Notes: generated by a model not told the origin, from the sequence alone. Numbered from the stretch's first letter, positions 27,501 through 35,981 are shown. The stretch is 64,000 nucleotides of DNA from Paraburkholderia fungorum (GCF_902833645.1 NZ_CADFGE010000021.1:1-64000), one strand, 5' to 3'. Program-made: numbers and translations.

Positions 27501-28183
27501 GATTATGCTCCTTTAAGTTGGGTGCGCGATTCTATGCCGTGGTTTCCGACGAACGCCGTTTATTGGGCGTATTCGGCGTCGTCTCATCAGGGAATATTTT
27601 TGATCCCGTGGGCTCAAAGGCGCTGGGCGTGGATGTGCATGGTGCCGCCGACGTCGCCTCGGAGCGTTGCCACGAGTCTGGACATTTTGAGAGCCATCCG
27701 GGAAATGTATAGCTGCGAGTGCCGCGCGATACCGTCCGAGTTTCGACTTCAGTGATCTCATGATTCGACCTTCCGAAGAGGGCCTGTCGATAGCAAAGCG
27801 CCATCGCCGGGAGGCAACTTGCTCCTGTTCTCTTCACACCTTCAATCTAGGCGGCGATGATTAAACGACTCTTAAAACACCGGTCCGTTTGGGAAAATCG
27901 CTCAAGGCAGGCCGTTTGCAAGGGTGGGTCGCGGCTCTGCCCAGCGGCACAACTTCGACCCCGATAATTGATCCCTCTGCATCATGGTTCAGCTTCACGG
28001 CCAGGATCGACCGGCTGGTGATTCAGGCGAGAGATGGACGCTCCGCATAGCCCACAGTAACCGCTCGCCAGTCTGGCGATCAGATTTCGCGATGAGACTC
28101 CTCTGCAAGTAGGTTAGCTGATGTCATCATTAAGATAACTATCCTTATCTCTGTGGCAAGGTTTTTGGAATAAACTCGATGTC
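27501..28183. other. Intergenic region between the Rieske unit and the integrase
   Basis: No convincing gene. Proline- and arginine-rich frames exist on the minus strand but lack ribosome sites and motifs. It contains a PmrA-like box at 27860 and the integrase promoter near 28100-28170. Confidence 0.5.
27860..27876. promoter_or_regulatory. PmrA/QseB-like box, target unclear
   Basis: ATTAAA-CGACT-CTTAAA has the 11-bp period. The nearest start is the minus-strand secreted protein, 360 bp away; a small unannotated transcript between them is possible. Confidence 0.4.
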
Positions 28184-29884
28184 ATGAAAACGCGTCTCAC
28201 CTCGATACCTTCGCCTGAACCTCGCAGCGTCGATTTTCCCGATGCCGACGAGCTCGCGATGCTTCGCGCCTGGTACGCCGGTATGCCGGTTCGCAAAGCC
28301 GTTGAGCGTTATTTGCCTGATCGGATCGGCGCAGGGCAATCGGCGCGCGGCCTGCTCGGCAAGCTTCGCCGGAGGCTGGCGAAGTTCGCGCGGCAGGTCT
28401 GCCGGGCGGATCTCGCTGCTGTTTTCGAGCACGCTGACGGTGAGCGTTTGCGGGAAGCGAAGGCGGTCGCAGATGCGATCGAAGTTCTGCGGCATGCATG
28501 CCCACCGACGCCGCAGATCAGTGACGACATCGGACTGTGGTTGCCGGCTCGCGCCGTTTCTGTGCTGCGCGCACACGACATTGCGACGCTGGCGGACCTC
28601 ACCGTGCGGATTCCGCGCCGACGTCAGTGGTGGAAAGCGGTCTCCGGGCTCGGCCCGACGAGTGCGCGGCGGATCGAAGCGTTCTTCGCCGCGCATCCTG
28701 CACTGACGGAGCGGGCGCGCGCCCTGATCGCAGTCTGCGGTCCTCGCGCAGTCGTTCCGTGGGAGTCGCTCCGGCTTCCGCACGAGGTCGATGGCTCGTC
28801 AGGCGCCTTTCGCGCGCCGCGGCACACTTGCTCGCTCGACGCCAACAACGATTACGCAGCAGTGCAGGCATGGCTGTCGCTGCACGAATCCCCCGCAACG
28901 CAGCGGGCCTACCGGAAGGAAGCCGAACGCTTGATCCTGTGGGCGATCGTCGACCGTGACCGAGCCCTGTCGTCGCTCACGACAGAGGATGCGATCGCGT
29001 ACAGAAGTTTTCTGCGTGGGCCAACGCCGCGTGAGCGCTGGGTGGGCCCCCCGCGCCCGCGCACCTCGCTGGAGTGGCGACCATTTTCCGGTGGGCTGTC
29101 GGCGCGCTCAACCGCTTACGCGCTGTCGGTGCTCGGGGCGATGTTCCGCTGGCTGATCGGGCAGCGCTATCTGCTGGCCAACCCGTTCGCCGGCGTCAAG
29201 GTGCGCGGCACCAGCCGCTCAACCGTGCTCGACACGTCCCACGCCTTCACCGACGGCGAGTGGATGCTCATGCGCACCATTGCTGACGGACTCGAGTGGT
29301 CGTATGGCTGGGAAGCACCGGCTGGGCAACGCCTGCGTTTCGTGCTGGATTTCGCGTATGCGACCGGCTTGCGCGTCAGCGAACTGGTCGGCGCCTGTCT
29401 CGGCAACGTCGAAACCGACGCCCGGGGCGATCATTGGCTGAACATCATCGGGAAAGGGCGCAGGGCGGGCAAGGTCGCGCTGCCACCACTGGCTCGTACT
29501 GCGCTGGACCGCTACCTGGTGGAGCGAAGGTTGCCGTTCACGCCGACCCGCTGGCATCCCGATACGCCACTCATTGGAAGCCTCGAGCAGGACAGTGCGG
29601 CAGGTATCAGCGGTGTACGGCTATGGGAGGTCACACGGCGGTTTTTTGCGAAAGCGGCTGAAGTCATCGAGGCGGACAACCCGGTGCTCGCAGAAAAGTT
29701 GCGTCGCGCGAGCCCGCACTGGACCAGGCACACGCATGCAACCCACGCCCTGGCTCGCGGCGCCGAACTGACCACGGTACGGGATAACCTGCGCCATGCC
29801 TCGATCGCGACGACGTCCATCTACCTGCACAGCGACGAAGTCAAGCGTGCCCAGCAGATCCGGAACGCCTTCGCGGAAAGATAG
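28184..29884 (+). CDS. Tyrosine-type integrase with DUF3701-like N-terminal extension
   Basis: A 566-residue site-specific recombinase. Residues 1-200 form an extension typical of a Burkholderia integrase group (DUF3701-like), with DEL AMLRAWYAG and a helix-hairpin-helix-like segment (VSGLGPTSARRIEAFFAAHP). A SAM-like core-binding domain follows (YAAVQAWLSLHESPATQRAY). The catalytic domain keeps R in ATGLRVSELVGA, the H-x-x-R box in HWTRHTHATHAL, LRHASIATTS and the nucleophile tyrosine in TSIYLHSDE. It probably mobilised the cassette downstream. No excisionase was found. A perfect palindrome follows its stop. Confidence 0.88.
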   Translation: MKTRLTSIPSPEPRSVDFPDADELAMLRAWYAGMPVRKAVERYLPDRIGAGQSARGLLGKLRRRLAKFARQVCRADLAAVFEHADGERLREAKAVADAIEVLRHACPPTPQISDDIGLWLPARAVSVLRAHDIATLADLTVRIPRRRQWWKAVSGLGPTSARRIEAFFAAHPALTERARALIAVCGPRAVVPWESLRLPHEVDGSSGAFRAPRHTCSLDANNDYAAVQAWLSLHESPATQRAYRKEAERLILWAIVDRDRALSSLTTEDAIAYRSFLRGPTPRERWVGPPRPRTSLEWRPFSGGLSARSTAYALSVLGAMFRWLIGQRYLLANPFAGVKVRGTSRSTVLDTSHAFTDGEWMLMRTIADGLEWSYGWEAPAGQRLRFVLDFAYATGLRVSELVGACLGNVETDARGDHWLNIIGKGRRAGKVALPPLARTALDRYLVERRLPFTPTRWHPDTPLIGSLEQDSAAGISGVRLWEVTRRFFAKAAEVIEADNPVLAEKLRRASPHWTRHTHATHALARGAELTTVRDNLRHASIATTSIYLHSDEVKRAQQIRNAFAER

Positions 29885-29911
29885 GGTTCCAGCTAAACCG
29901 CTCTGAAACCG

Positions 29912-29948
29912 CATAAGCGTCCCGGTTTATATAACCGGGACGCTTATG
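29912..29948. repeat. Perfect palindrome, 16-bp arms
   Basis: CATAAGCGTCCCGGTT, a 5-base centre (TATAT) and AACCGGGACGCTTATG. It is directly downstream of the integrase stop and upstream of a gene whose front seems missing. It could be a recombinase core site or a bidirectional terminator; no T-run favours the first. Confidence 0.7.
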
Positions 29949-30061
29949 ATAGGAATTCGCGCTTACCTTGTTCATACCCCCTGTACGCGCTCGAGAGCGT
30001 TCGCGAGGTCGAGGCCACCTGGCCGTTCCGTCCGGCCGAGATCGAAGCGGCGCTCGCCGAC

Positions 30062-30961
30062 ATGGCCGCAGAGGAACTCGTCGCGCGGACCTACGGCGAA
30101 ACCTGGAGCGCGACGCCTGCCGGTCGCCGCGCGCGCGAAGCGCGTTGGCAAGAGCGCGGGCGCCGACATCCGGCGCTGTCCGCACCGGCGGCGGACCTCG
30201 AGGACCTCGCGCTCGCGGTGATCGCGAGCGGCGGGGAGGAGCACGACGCGCTGGCCGGCCGTGGCCTGAAGGAGTCGACCCTGGGCGTCTACCTGTTCCG
30301 CTTTGGCGAGGCACGTTGCGCGTCGGTAGTCGGCACACTGATCCTGCGCGAACTGGTGCGCCGCGCCCACCAGGACATGTTTGACCTGGTGCCCACTCTG
30401 ATTCTGACGGCGGACGGACGCCGCCACTATGCACAGCAGGTGGTCGGCCGGCTCGGGCTGCGTCCCCCGGCCACGATCCTTGCCCAGGTCGAGGCCGAAC
30501 GCTTGCCGTTCGATGACCTGGGGCTGGAGGTGACGTTGGCCGACAACCTGCGGTTTCGCTGGGAAGAGGCGGAACGTTGCGTGGGTGCGCGTGCATGGCT
30601 CGCGGCGAGCGCGCTGTATGGCTCGATCCTTGAAGTCATCCTGCTGGGGTGGTTGCAGCGCGACCCGGCGCGCGCCACGCAAGCCAACAGCACGCCGCGC
30701 GACCGGGCAGGGCAGGTGAAGCCGCTTGACCGGTGGACGCTCGCGGAGCTCATCACCGTTGCGACGGAACTCGACTTTATCGACGCGAGCCACGCGCGGC
30801 ATGCGCAGGCTTTGCGCGAGTCGCGCAACCTGATCCATCCGCACAAGCAGATCCGCGAGCGCAGCACCCCGGATGGGCGCCTCGCCCTGATTTCGCAGAA
30901 CGTGGTTGGTGCGGTGCTTGAGGCGCTGGCGCGCGCGACGGGAAAAGGAGCGGTCGCATGA
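30062..30961 (+). CDS. HEPN-like protein with winged-helix-like front, 5' end probably cut
   Basis: A 299-residue protein of unknown function. The front reads like a winged-helix unit (AALADMAAEELVARTYGETW, SATPAGRRAR), and this pattern continues upstream of the first ATG in the same frame (ESVREVEATWPFRPAEIE) without a start codon. The C-terminal 130 residues are helical and end with ARHAQALRESRNLIHPHKQI, where R255-N-L-I-H259 resembles the RNA-cleaving HEPN motif. It overlaps the PIN nuclease gene by four bases. A toxin or defence role is inference from this pairing. Confidence 0.6.
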   Translation: MAAEELVARTYGETWSATPAGRRAREARWQERGRRHPALSAPAADLEDLALAVIASGGEEHDALAGRGLKESTLGVYLFRFGEARCASVVGTLILRELVRRAHQDMFDLVPTLILTADGRRHYAQQVVGRLGLRPPATILAQVEAERLPFDDLGLEVTLADNLRFRWEEAERCVGARAWLAASALYGSILEVILLGWLQRDPARATQANSTPRDRAGQVKPLDRWTLAELITVATELDFIDASHARHAQALRESRNLIHPHKQIRERSTPDGRLALISQNVVGAVLEALARATGKGAVA

Positions 30962-32145
30962 CGGACGCTGCAACTTCCAGCACGGCGCGTCATGAGTTGG
31001 ATCACGCCATCCGGCAGCAGATCGACAATGGCGAGATCCATGCCCTCTCGCTCGATACCTGTATCTTCGACGAAAACGGCCTCGTGCTGGAAAGCGGGCT
31101 GCTCGAGCAGGTTGCCAGGATCAGGTCGTGCGGCGTCACCGTCGTGCTGTCCGACGTGATCGTCAACGAGGTGAAGGCGCATTTGCAACGAAACGCGCGC
31201 GACACGGCAGCCAGGCTTGAGGGCGCCATCCGTGAGGCGCGCCGTCGGCGGCTCCTGCCCACCACCACACTCACGCAGATTGAGCACCTCACGGAAGGAG
31301 CGGTCGCAAAAGCGGCCGACCAAGCGAGCCGGCGCCTGCAGGACTGGCTGAAGCACGCGGGCGTGGAAGTGGTGGACGCTGAAGACCACGTACAGATAGG
31401 TGAACTGACTGAACGCTATTTCAACGGTGAGGCACCGTTTGCTTCGAGCGGTCCCAAGAAGCAGGAATTCCCCGACGCAATTGCACTCCTGTCGCTCTCC
31501 GGATGGGCGGACGAGCACTGCACGAAAGTGCTCGCTGTCTCGAGCGACGGCGACTGGCAGCGCTATGGTGCCGATACGGATAACGTGGTCGTGACGGCAG
31601 ACCTCGCGGCCGCGCTCAGCGCATTCCAGACGCCAACTGCCGCGAGCGCCAGCCGGGCGTTGTTCAAGTCGCTGTCCGACGGCGACCCGCTCGGCCTCGA
31701 GGACAAGCTGCTCGACGCACTCAACACACAGGACGCGATCGACTTCGACATCGAGGTCTCTTCCCAGTCCGCGGTCACGAACAGTGAAGCGCTTCCTAAG
31801 TTCAAGGAGGTTGAGTTTCCCGATCCTGACGCGGGGGCGGGCGAGTTTGAACCCGTCGGCCTGTCGGACGATGAGGCCGTGGTGCGGATCACCGCCAACG
31901 CGTCCGCCGAGGTGACCTGTTATCTGCGCTTCGCCAAACGGGACAGCATCACCCGCGAAACCATGAGCATGGGCAGTGCGAAAATCGCCGTGGACGAAGA
32001 GGTCGAGATTCAGGCGCTGGTGACGCTGGGCGGACAGATTCCCGACAACATGATGATCAAACGGGTCGAGATCCTGCCGCAGACTGTTGATCTCGAACTG
32101 GATGCCGAGCCGGACTGGATGATCAATCTGGAATCTCTTGAGTAG
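30958..32145 (+). CDS. PIN-domain nuclease, DUF4935 type
   Basis: A 395-residue protein with a PIN RNase domain at about residues 28-215. The acidic residues fit the active site: D33 (LSLDTCIF), E71 (VIVNEVKAHL), D173 (EFPDAIALLSL) and D197/D199 (VSSDGDW). The C-terminal 180 residues have an acidic linker and a beta-rich domain (VVRITANASAEVTCYLRFAK). Such long PIN proteins occur in defence islands and in toxin-antitoxin-like units. It is coupled by ATGA to the HEPN-like gene upstream. It probably cleaves structured RNA; partner and trigger are unknown. Confidence 0.75.
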   Translation: MTDAATSSTARHELDHAIRQQIDNGEIHALSLDTCIFDENGLVLESGLLEQVARIRSCGVTVVLSDVIVNEVKAHLQRNARDTAARLEGAIREARRRRLLPTTTLTQIEHLTEGAVAKAADQASRRLQDWLKHAGVEVVDAEDHVQIGELTERYFNGEAPFASSGPKKQEFPDAIALLSLSGWADEHCTKVLAVSSDGDWQRYGADTDNVVVTADLAAALSAFQTPTAASASRALFKSLSDGDPLGLEDKLLDALNTQDAIDFDIEVSSQSAVTNSEALPKFKEVEFPDPDAGAGEFEPVGLSDDEAVVRITANASAEVTCYLRFAKRDSITRETMSMGSAKIAVDEEVEIQALVTLGGQIPDNMMIKRVEILPQTVDLELDAEPDWMINLESLE

Positions 32146-32154
32146 GAGCACCAC

Positions 32155-32418
32155 GTGAGCACTGTCACCACGAAAACGCCGTCGGCGGCTCTCGCGCGCG
32201 CAGCATACCTGCGCGCGAAGGTGCTGGACAGCCTGTCGGACCAGTGCCACGCCCAGGGGCTGCTGTTCGACGCCCTCAATTACGACGAGATGGCAGAGGC
32301 GTACCGCGAGGCGCATCACTCGCTGGCAGAACAGGCCCGCAAGCTCTTTCCGCTCTATCCGCATCCGGACTTCATGGCCGGCAGGGAATGGGCCAATGCC
32401 AACGGATTTGACGAGTGA
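32155..32418 (+). CDS. Small protein of unknown function
   Basis: An 87-residue helical protein, with AALARAAYLRAKVLDSLSDQ and FDALNYDEMAEAYREAHHSL as amphipathic helices, starting with GTG nine bases after the PIN gene. A GGAG site precedes it. No family is recognised. Tight packing and shared strand place it in the same operon. Confidence 0.6.
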   Translation: MSTVTTKTPSAALARAAYLRAKVLDSLSDQCHAQGLLFDALNYDEMAEAYREAHHSLAEQARKLFPLYPHPDFMAGREWANANGFDE

Positions 32419-32428
32419 GGGTAACGCG

Positions 32429-32758
32429 ATGGCTAACGTGTTTGAGCTTGTGTCCTTTGGTTTGCCTCCGCTCTTTCCGCCTGAGGCTGTGCCTGAGCCC
32501 GGCGCGCAGTTTATTGCGGCCTGTTGGGCGGGGATGACCAAGGGGCAGCTGCTCACCCGCGCGCGCAAGCGCGGCTGGCGTCCGAGTTGGGAACGGCTGG
32601 CGCACGTCGTCGCCGAAGACGGGATCGAGGTGTATGGCTACTCGCTGGTGATAGACGGCTGCGTGGTGCCGCTGATGGCGCGAATGCGCCGTGTCGCCGG
32701 CGTCGTCAAGCCGTCGGGGCCCCCGGAGCGCGACGAGCGGCAGCAGACCCTTTTTTGA
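32429..32758 (+). CDS. Small protein of unknown function
   Basis: A 109-residue protein beginning MANVFELVSFGLPPLFPPEA, with a basic patch (LLTRARKRGWRPSWERL) and a beta-rich second half (DGIEVYGYSLVIDGCVVPLM). It starts 10 bp after the previous stop with a GAGGGTAA site. No family is recognised. It belongs to the same packed operon. Confidence 0.6.
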   Translation: MANVFELVSFGLPPLFPPEAVPEPGAQFIAACWAGMTKGQLLTRARKRGWRPSWERLAHVVAEDGIEVYGYSLVIDGCVVPLMARMRRVAGVVKPSGPPERDERQQTLF

Positions 32759-32773
32759 GATGGGGAACCTGTC

Positions 32774-33043
32774 ATGCGCAACGGCTACCACGCCGCGGTC
32801 CGCCAGCTGATGAGTCCGGTCCTGCCCGACGGATACGCCGGTTTCATGAAGGCGCATCTGGGGCAGTGTTAGGTCTGCACGCAGCGGCTCGTGCTCACGC
32901 TGCCGTTCGGCAACAGTGATGTGGGCGAGGTGCACCTGTGTCGGGAAAAGCAAACGGAAATCGGTATCGAAGATGAGGCATGCGCGACGCCGCGACGGTG
33001 TCGCTTCTTCAGCGATGCCAGCAACACTAAGGGAGTCATCTGA
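32774..33043 (+). pseudogene. Small gene interrupted by an in-frame TAG
   Basis: ATG at 32774 opens MRNGYHAAVRQLMSPVLPDG, then a TAG at 32870-32872 stops it after 32 codons (KAHLGQC). The frame continues in coding style, VCTQRLVLTLPFGNSDVGEV and LCREKQTEIGIEDEA, to a TGA that directly touches the next ATG. The junction reads C-stop-V-C, so a CxxC-type cysteine pair may originally have been present. A single mutation would explain it. Readthrough is possible but not supported. Confidence 0.5.
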
Positions 33044-33352
33044 ATGTCTGGATCTACTTCGCTTTATGAAGGCCTGCTCGATGCCGCGTACGCACTCGAC
33101 GAGCAGGCGGGTGGCCGCCAGCCGGAACGCGCCCGGCTGCTTGCCGGCGCTATCACGCTTGACACACTGTTTCGTCGCGGCGCGCTGGAACGTGATCTGC
33201 AGGACGCCGCGCTCGGCCTCGAACGGCTGGCGACGCAGGGTGCGTGGGAGCTGGACGGAGCCGGCCGGATGCGCGCTGCGGAGCTCGCTGTACGCGTGCG
33301 GTTGCTCGCCAGTTCACGCTTTGCCGGGGAGGCTGAAGATGGTGCTCAGTGA
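33044..33352 (+). CDS. Small helical protein of unknown function
   Basis: A 102-residue protein, almost entirely helical (YEGLLDAAYALDEQAGGRQP, LERDLQDAALGLERLATQGA). Its ATG follows the previous stop with no gap, and its end overlaps the next gene by 14 bases, so it is part of a translationally coupled string. No family is recognised. Confidence 0.6.
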   Translation: MSGSTSLYEGLLDAAYALDEQAGGRQPERARLLAGAITLDTLFRRGALERDLQDAALGLERLATQGAWELDGAGRMRAAELAVRVRLLASSRFAGEAEDGAQ

Positions 33353-33737
33353 CGATTGCCGTCAGCACCTCTATCGCGTCGTCTGGGAGACCCGCGAAGG
33401 GTTCAGCGTCATTGCCTACACGCTGGCATTTACGCGCGAGGGCGCAAGCAAGCTGTTTCACGAGCTGCTCGCGCCGATCGCGCGTGAGCCGGCCGACGAG
33501 CTCGCGCTCTACAACATCGACTCGTACCGCGACCTGACCGACAAGGGCGTGAGCGAAGATGAGGACATGCGTGTGTTCGAAACCGGCTGGAAGGGCAATG
33601 CCGTAGTCAACTGGGCGGAGCGCCCACTTTTCCTCACAGCTGATCCAACGCTGGTGAGCAAGTGGGCGGAACTGCAGGCGGAGCTCGCTGCGCAGCGTGC
33701 CCGGGAGGCGATCGATCGGGCAGGGGGGCCGCGATGA
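33339..33737 (+). CDS. Protein of unknown function
   Basis: A 132-residue protein chosen from its ATG with a GGGGAGG site, although the frame is open further upstream. It has an alpha/beta start (HLYRVVWETREGFSVIAYTL), an acidic middle (DKGVSEDEDMRVFETGWKGN) and a helical end. Its stop overlaps the next ATG (ATGA). No family is recognised. Confidence 0.6.
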   Translation: MVLSDDCRQHLYRVVWETREGFSVIAYTLAFTREGASKLFHELLAPIAREPADELALYNIDSYRDLTDKGVSEDEDMRVFETGWKGNAVVNWAERPLFLTADPTLVSKWAELQAELAAQRAREAIDRAGGPR

Positions 33738-34426
33738 CGGACACGGCAACAGGTGTGTGGCACCTGCTTCAGCAGGTGTGGCCTTCGCTGGGTGTGAGTG
33801 CCGTCGTCACCCCGTTCATCGCGTGGTACGTCAAATGGCGCATTGAGCAGACACACGCGAAACGGCTGGAAGCATGGCGGGCGGACCTGAAGAAAAATGC
33901 CGATGTCGAACTCGCGCGGTTGCGGGCGGCACTCGACGAGACGGCTGCCCGACGGCAGGCGTTGACCAATGGACTCACCCAGCGCCGCTTTGATGCGATC
34001 GCCGCGACTGTTGCACCGTTGCGACGCCTGTATCGGGCTGTGCAGGTCTACGTGAACGTGACCGGCGAGGTGGGTGGGACCGCAAGGGACGCTGATCGTC
34101 AGGCAGTGCAGACGGCTCAGGCACAACTGCTCGAGGTCCTCGACGCGCAGTCTGTGTTTCTAAGCGCCGAGACTGCCGCTCAGGTCGACGCAATACGACG
34201 GCTTTGCGAGAAGGCCGCGCGTCTTTTCCTTCACACCGTCGACATTGCGCACGACATGCCGAGTGGCAGCGACGTCAACATGTGGATGCAGATTACCCAG
34301 CAGATCGAAGGAGATGCGCCCCTCGCGATCCTGACCCTCGAGCGCGACCTGCGCGCGCTGATGGGCGATCACGAATCGACACACGCGGGGCAAGTGACCC
34401 CTGCGCAACCGGACCAGCCGCAATGA
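33734..34426 (+). CDS. Membrane-anchored coiled-coil protein
   Basis: A 230-residue protein with one N-terminal membrane segment (WPSLGVSAVVTPFIAWYV), a positively charged stop region and a long helical/coiled-coil part (LEAWRADLKKNADVELARLR). It overlaps genes on both sides by ATGA. No family is recognised; the layout resembles small membrane effectors or sensors in defence and plasmid cassettes, but nothing specific can be claimed. Confidence 0.6.
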   Translation: MTDTATGVWHLLQQVWPSLGVSAVVTPFIAWYVKWRIEQTHAKRLEAWRADLKKNADVELARLRAALDETAARRQALTNGLTQRRFDAIAATVAPLRRLYRAVQVYVNVTGEVGGTARDADRQAVQTAQAQLLEVLDAQSVFLSAETAAQVDAIRRLCEKAARLFLHTVDIAHDMPSGSDVNMWMQITQQIEGDAPLAILTLERDLRALMGDHESTHAGQVTPAQPDQPQ

Positions 34427-34737
34427 CGTCCCGCACCCTGAAAACCACGATCCGCGATCGCCCCGCAACCGTCCAGATGGGATGGGATGCCCGTCTACAG
34501 TATCAGTACATGGTGATCGACTACGTCGACAGCGACGACGACGAGCCGTTGTACAGCAACCTGTCGGACGACAACGCGGGCCTTGCAGGGCAACTGACGT
34601 ATTTCGTGAAGAAGGCGAGATCGTTCGGTATTGAAATACCGCAGGCGATGCTGGCGAAGCTGCAGGCCGACGAGGTACTCAATCTCGGCAACGCCACATC
34701 GTTTTTCGACGCGGCCGGCGTCGAGTCGCAGGAGTAG
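34423..34737 (+). CDS. Small acidic protein of unknown function
   Basis: A 104-residue protein, acidic (MVIDYVDSDDDEPLYSNLSD), ending in a helical part (SFGIEIPQAMLAKLQADEVL). ATGA overlap with the upstream gene, then 6 bp to the next. No family is recognised. Confidence 0.6.
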   Translation: MTSRTLKTTIRDRPATVQMGWDARLQYQYMVIDYVDSDDDEPLYSNLSDDNAGLAGQLTYFVKKARSFGIEIPQAMLAKLQADEVLNLGNATSFFDAAGVESQE

Positions 34738-34743
34738 CACGAA

Positions 34744-35595
34744 GTGGCACGCCCCCGCATCGAATGGTCGGACGCACAGATTCGCCTCATCATGAGCGCA
34801 ATGGAAAAGCTCGACCGCGATTTCCCGGTGGACAACGGCTGTTTCCTCGACGGTGTGATTGACGAAGTCCGTACCGTCACGGGGCGCCTGTATGGCGCAA
34901 CCGCGTATTCACGTCTGCTGCGCGACGTTGCGCCACAAGTGGGCGTGAACCGCCGCCCCAGCTCGGTAACTATCCAGAAGGCCATCGGGCGTGCGCAGGC
35001 ATTGGCCCCGACGTCCGTGACGCAAGATGTACAGGACGCAGCGCCGGTCGACGTGCATGCGTTACGCCGCGCACTGGAGCCCGTGGTGCGGGACGCGATC
35101 GCCCCGTTGCACGCGCTGCTGGCCACGCAACTCCATTCGGCTGAGTCAGGCGCGCTCGGCGACGCGGCGCCAGAGACGGCCGGACAGCCGATGCGGTTGC
35201 AACTGGCAGAGACTTCGCTGGCCGATGCCCATGCCCGCCTTCGTCAGCTTGAGACGGAGATCGGCCGTCTTCGCCGCGAGCTGGGAAAGGCCGAAGCGCG
35301 CGCCGAGATCGCGGAGGGGCACGTGGCCGGCATGCTTGAGGGTGTCCAGCGTGCGATTACGGAAGCGGGGAGCGGTGCGGACGCACTCGCAGCCACCGCG
35401 AAGCGACTGGAGGGAACCGAGCGGTTTCTCAAATCGCAGAACGACGCGGTCAGACAGCAGGCCGCCGCTGAGGCGGACGTGCTGCGTGTCCAGAATCGCC
35501 AGTTGCGCGAGCACATTGATCACCTGATCCTGGATAACGATCAATACCGTCGGGCGCTGACTTCGCGTTCGGGCTCCAAGGGCACGTCCGAATGA
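34744..35595 (+). CDS. KfrA-like DNA-binding coiled-coil protein
   Basis: A 283-residue protein. The front (residues 1-90) resembles the KfrA N-terminal DNA-binding domain (WSDAQIRLIMSAMEKLDRDF, YGATAYSRLLRDVAP). The second half is a long coiled coil (LADAHARLRQLETEIGRLRR, LKSQNDAVRQQAAAEADVLR). KfrA proteins are autoregulated plasmid or ICE proteins tied to partition and replicon stability. It ends the cassette and may act as its regulator. Confidence 0.65.
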   Translation: MARPRIEWSDAQIRLIMSAMEKLDRDFPVDNGCFLDGVIDEVRTVTGRLYGATAYSRLLRDVAPQVGVNRRPSSVTIQKAIGRAQALAPTSVTQDVQDAAPVDVHALRRALEPVVRDAIAPLHALLATQLHSAESGALGDAAPETAGQPMRLQLAETSLADAHARLRQLETEIGRLRRELGKAEARAEIAEGHVAGMLEGVQRAITEAGSGADALAATAKRLEGTERFLKSQNDAVRQQAAAEADVLRVQNRQLREHIDHLILDNDQYRRALTSRSGSKGTSE

Positions 35596-35770
35596 GCGGA
35601 CAGTCTGAGGGAGGGGGCCTTTCCTGGCAGCTGTGGGCGGCGGATATGCGATGGCGTGTGAAGTAGGTGAGTTAAAACCGTAGACTGTTAGTTGCGTAAT
35701 TATGTTCCGCCAACCTCAGGTTCACCGGACAGGGCCATGCGCGCAACAACAGCCCAGGTTGCCAGAAAAA

Positions 35771-35819
35771 CCGCAGTCCGCAGTCCGCAGTCCGCAGTCC
35801 GCAGTCCGCAGTCCGCAGT
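35771..35819 (+). repeat. Seven tandem copies of a heptamer
   Basis: CCGCAGT is repeated seven times without error, just after the cassette end. The 7-bp period is not a multiple of three, so copy changes would shift any frame across it. No gene covers it convincingly. It could be an iteron-like array or slippage. Confidence 0.9.
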
Positions 35820-35981
35820 CTTTTGTACCCCAAGAAGGGCTGAGGAGCGTGCGGACTAGAATCTCGGCCCACATACGCATATTTCAGGTGCTCGTGCACA
35901 CCCAGATCGGAATTACGTGAACAGCCGTTTCAATCATATTGAGCGGTCGACCTTACCTCGCCATGCGACAGTTGATCCCCC

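Noticed and set aside
27513..27837. Minus-strand frames between the Rieske unit and the integrase
   Set aside because: Two overlapping low-complexity frames with no start signals or family resemblance.
30427..32568. A 713-codon minus-strand open frame antisense to the HEPN-like and PIN genes
   Set aside because: GC-rich codon bias leaves the antisense frame open. The plus-strand genes have coupling, motifs and ribosome sites, and the antisense translation has none.
35771..35819. CRISPR-like array
   Set aside because: The unit is 7 bp with no spacers, so it is a simple tandem repeat.
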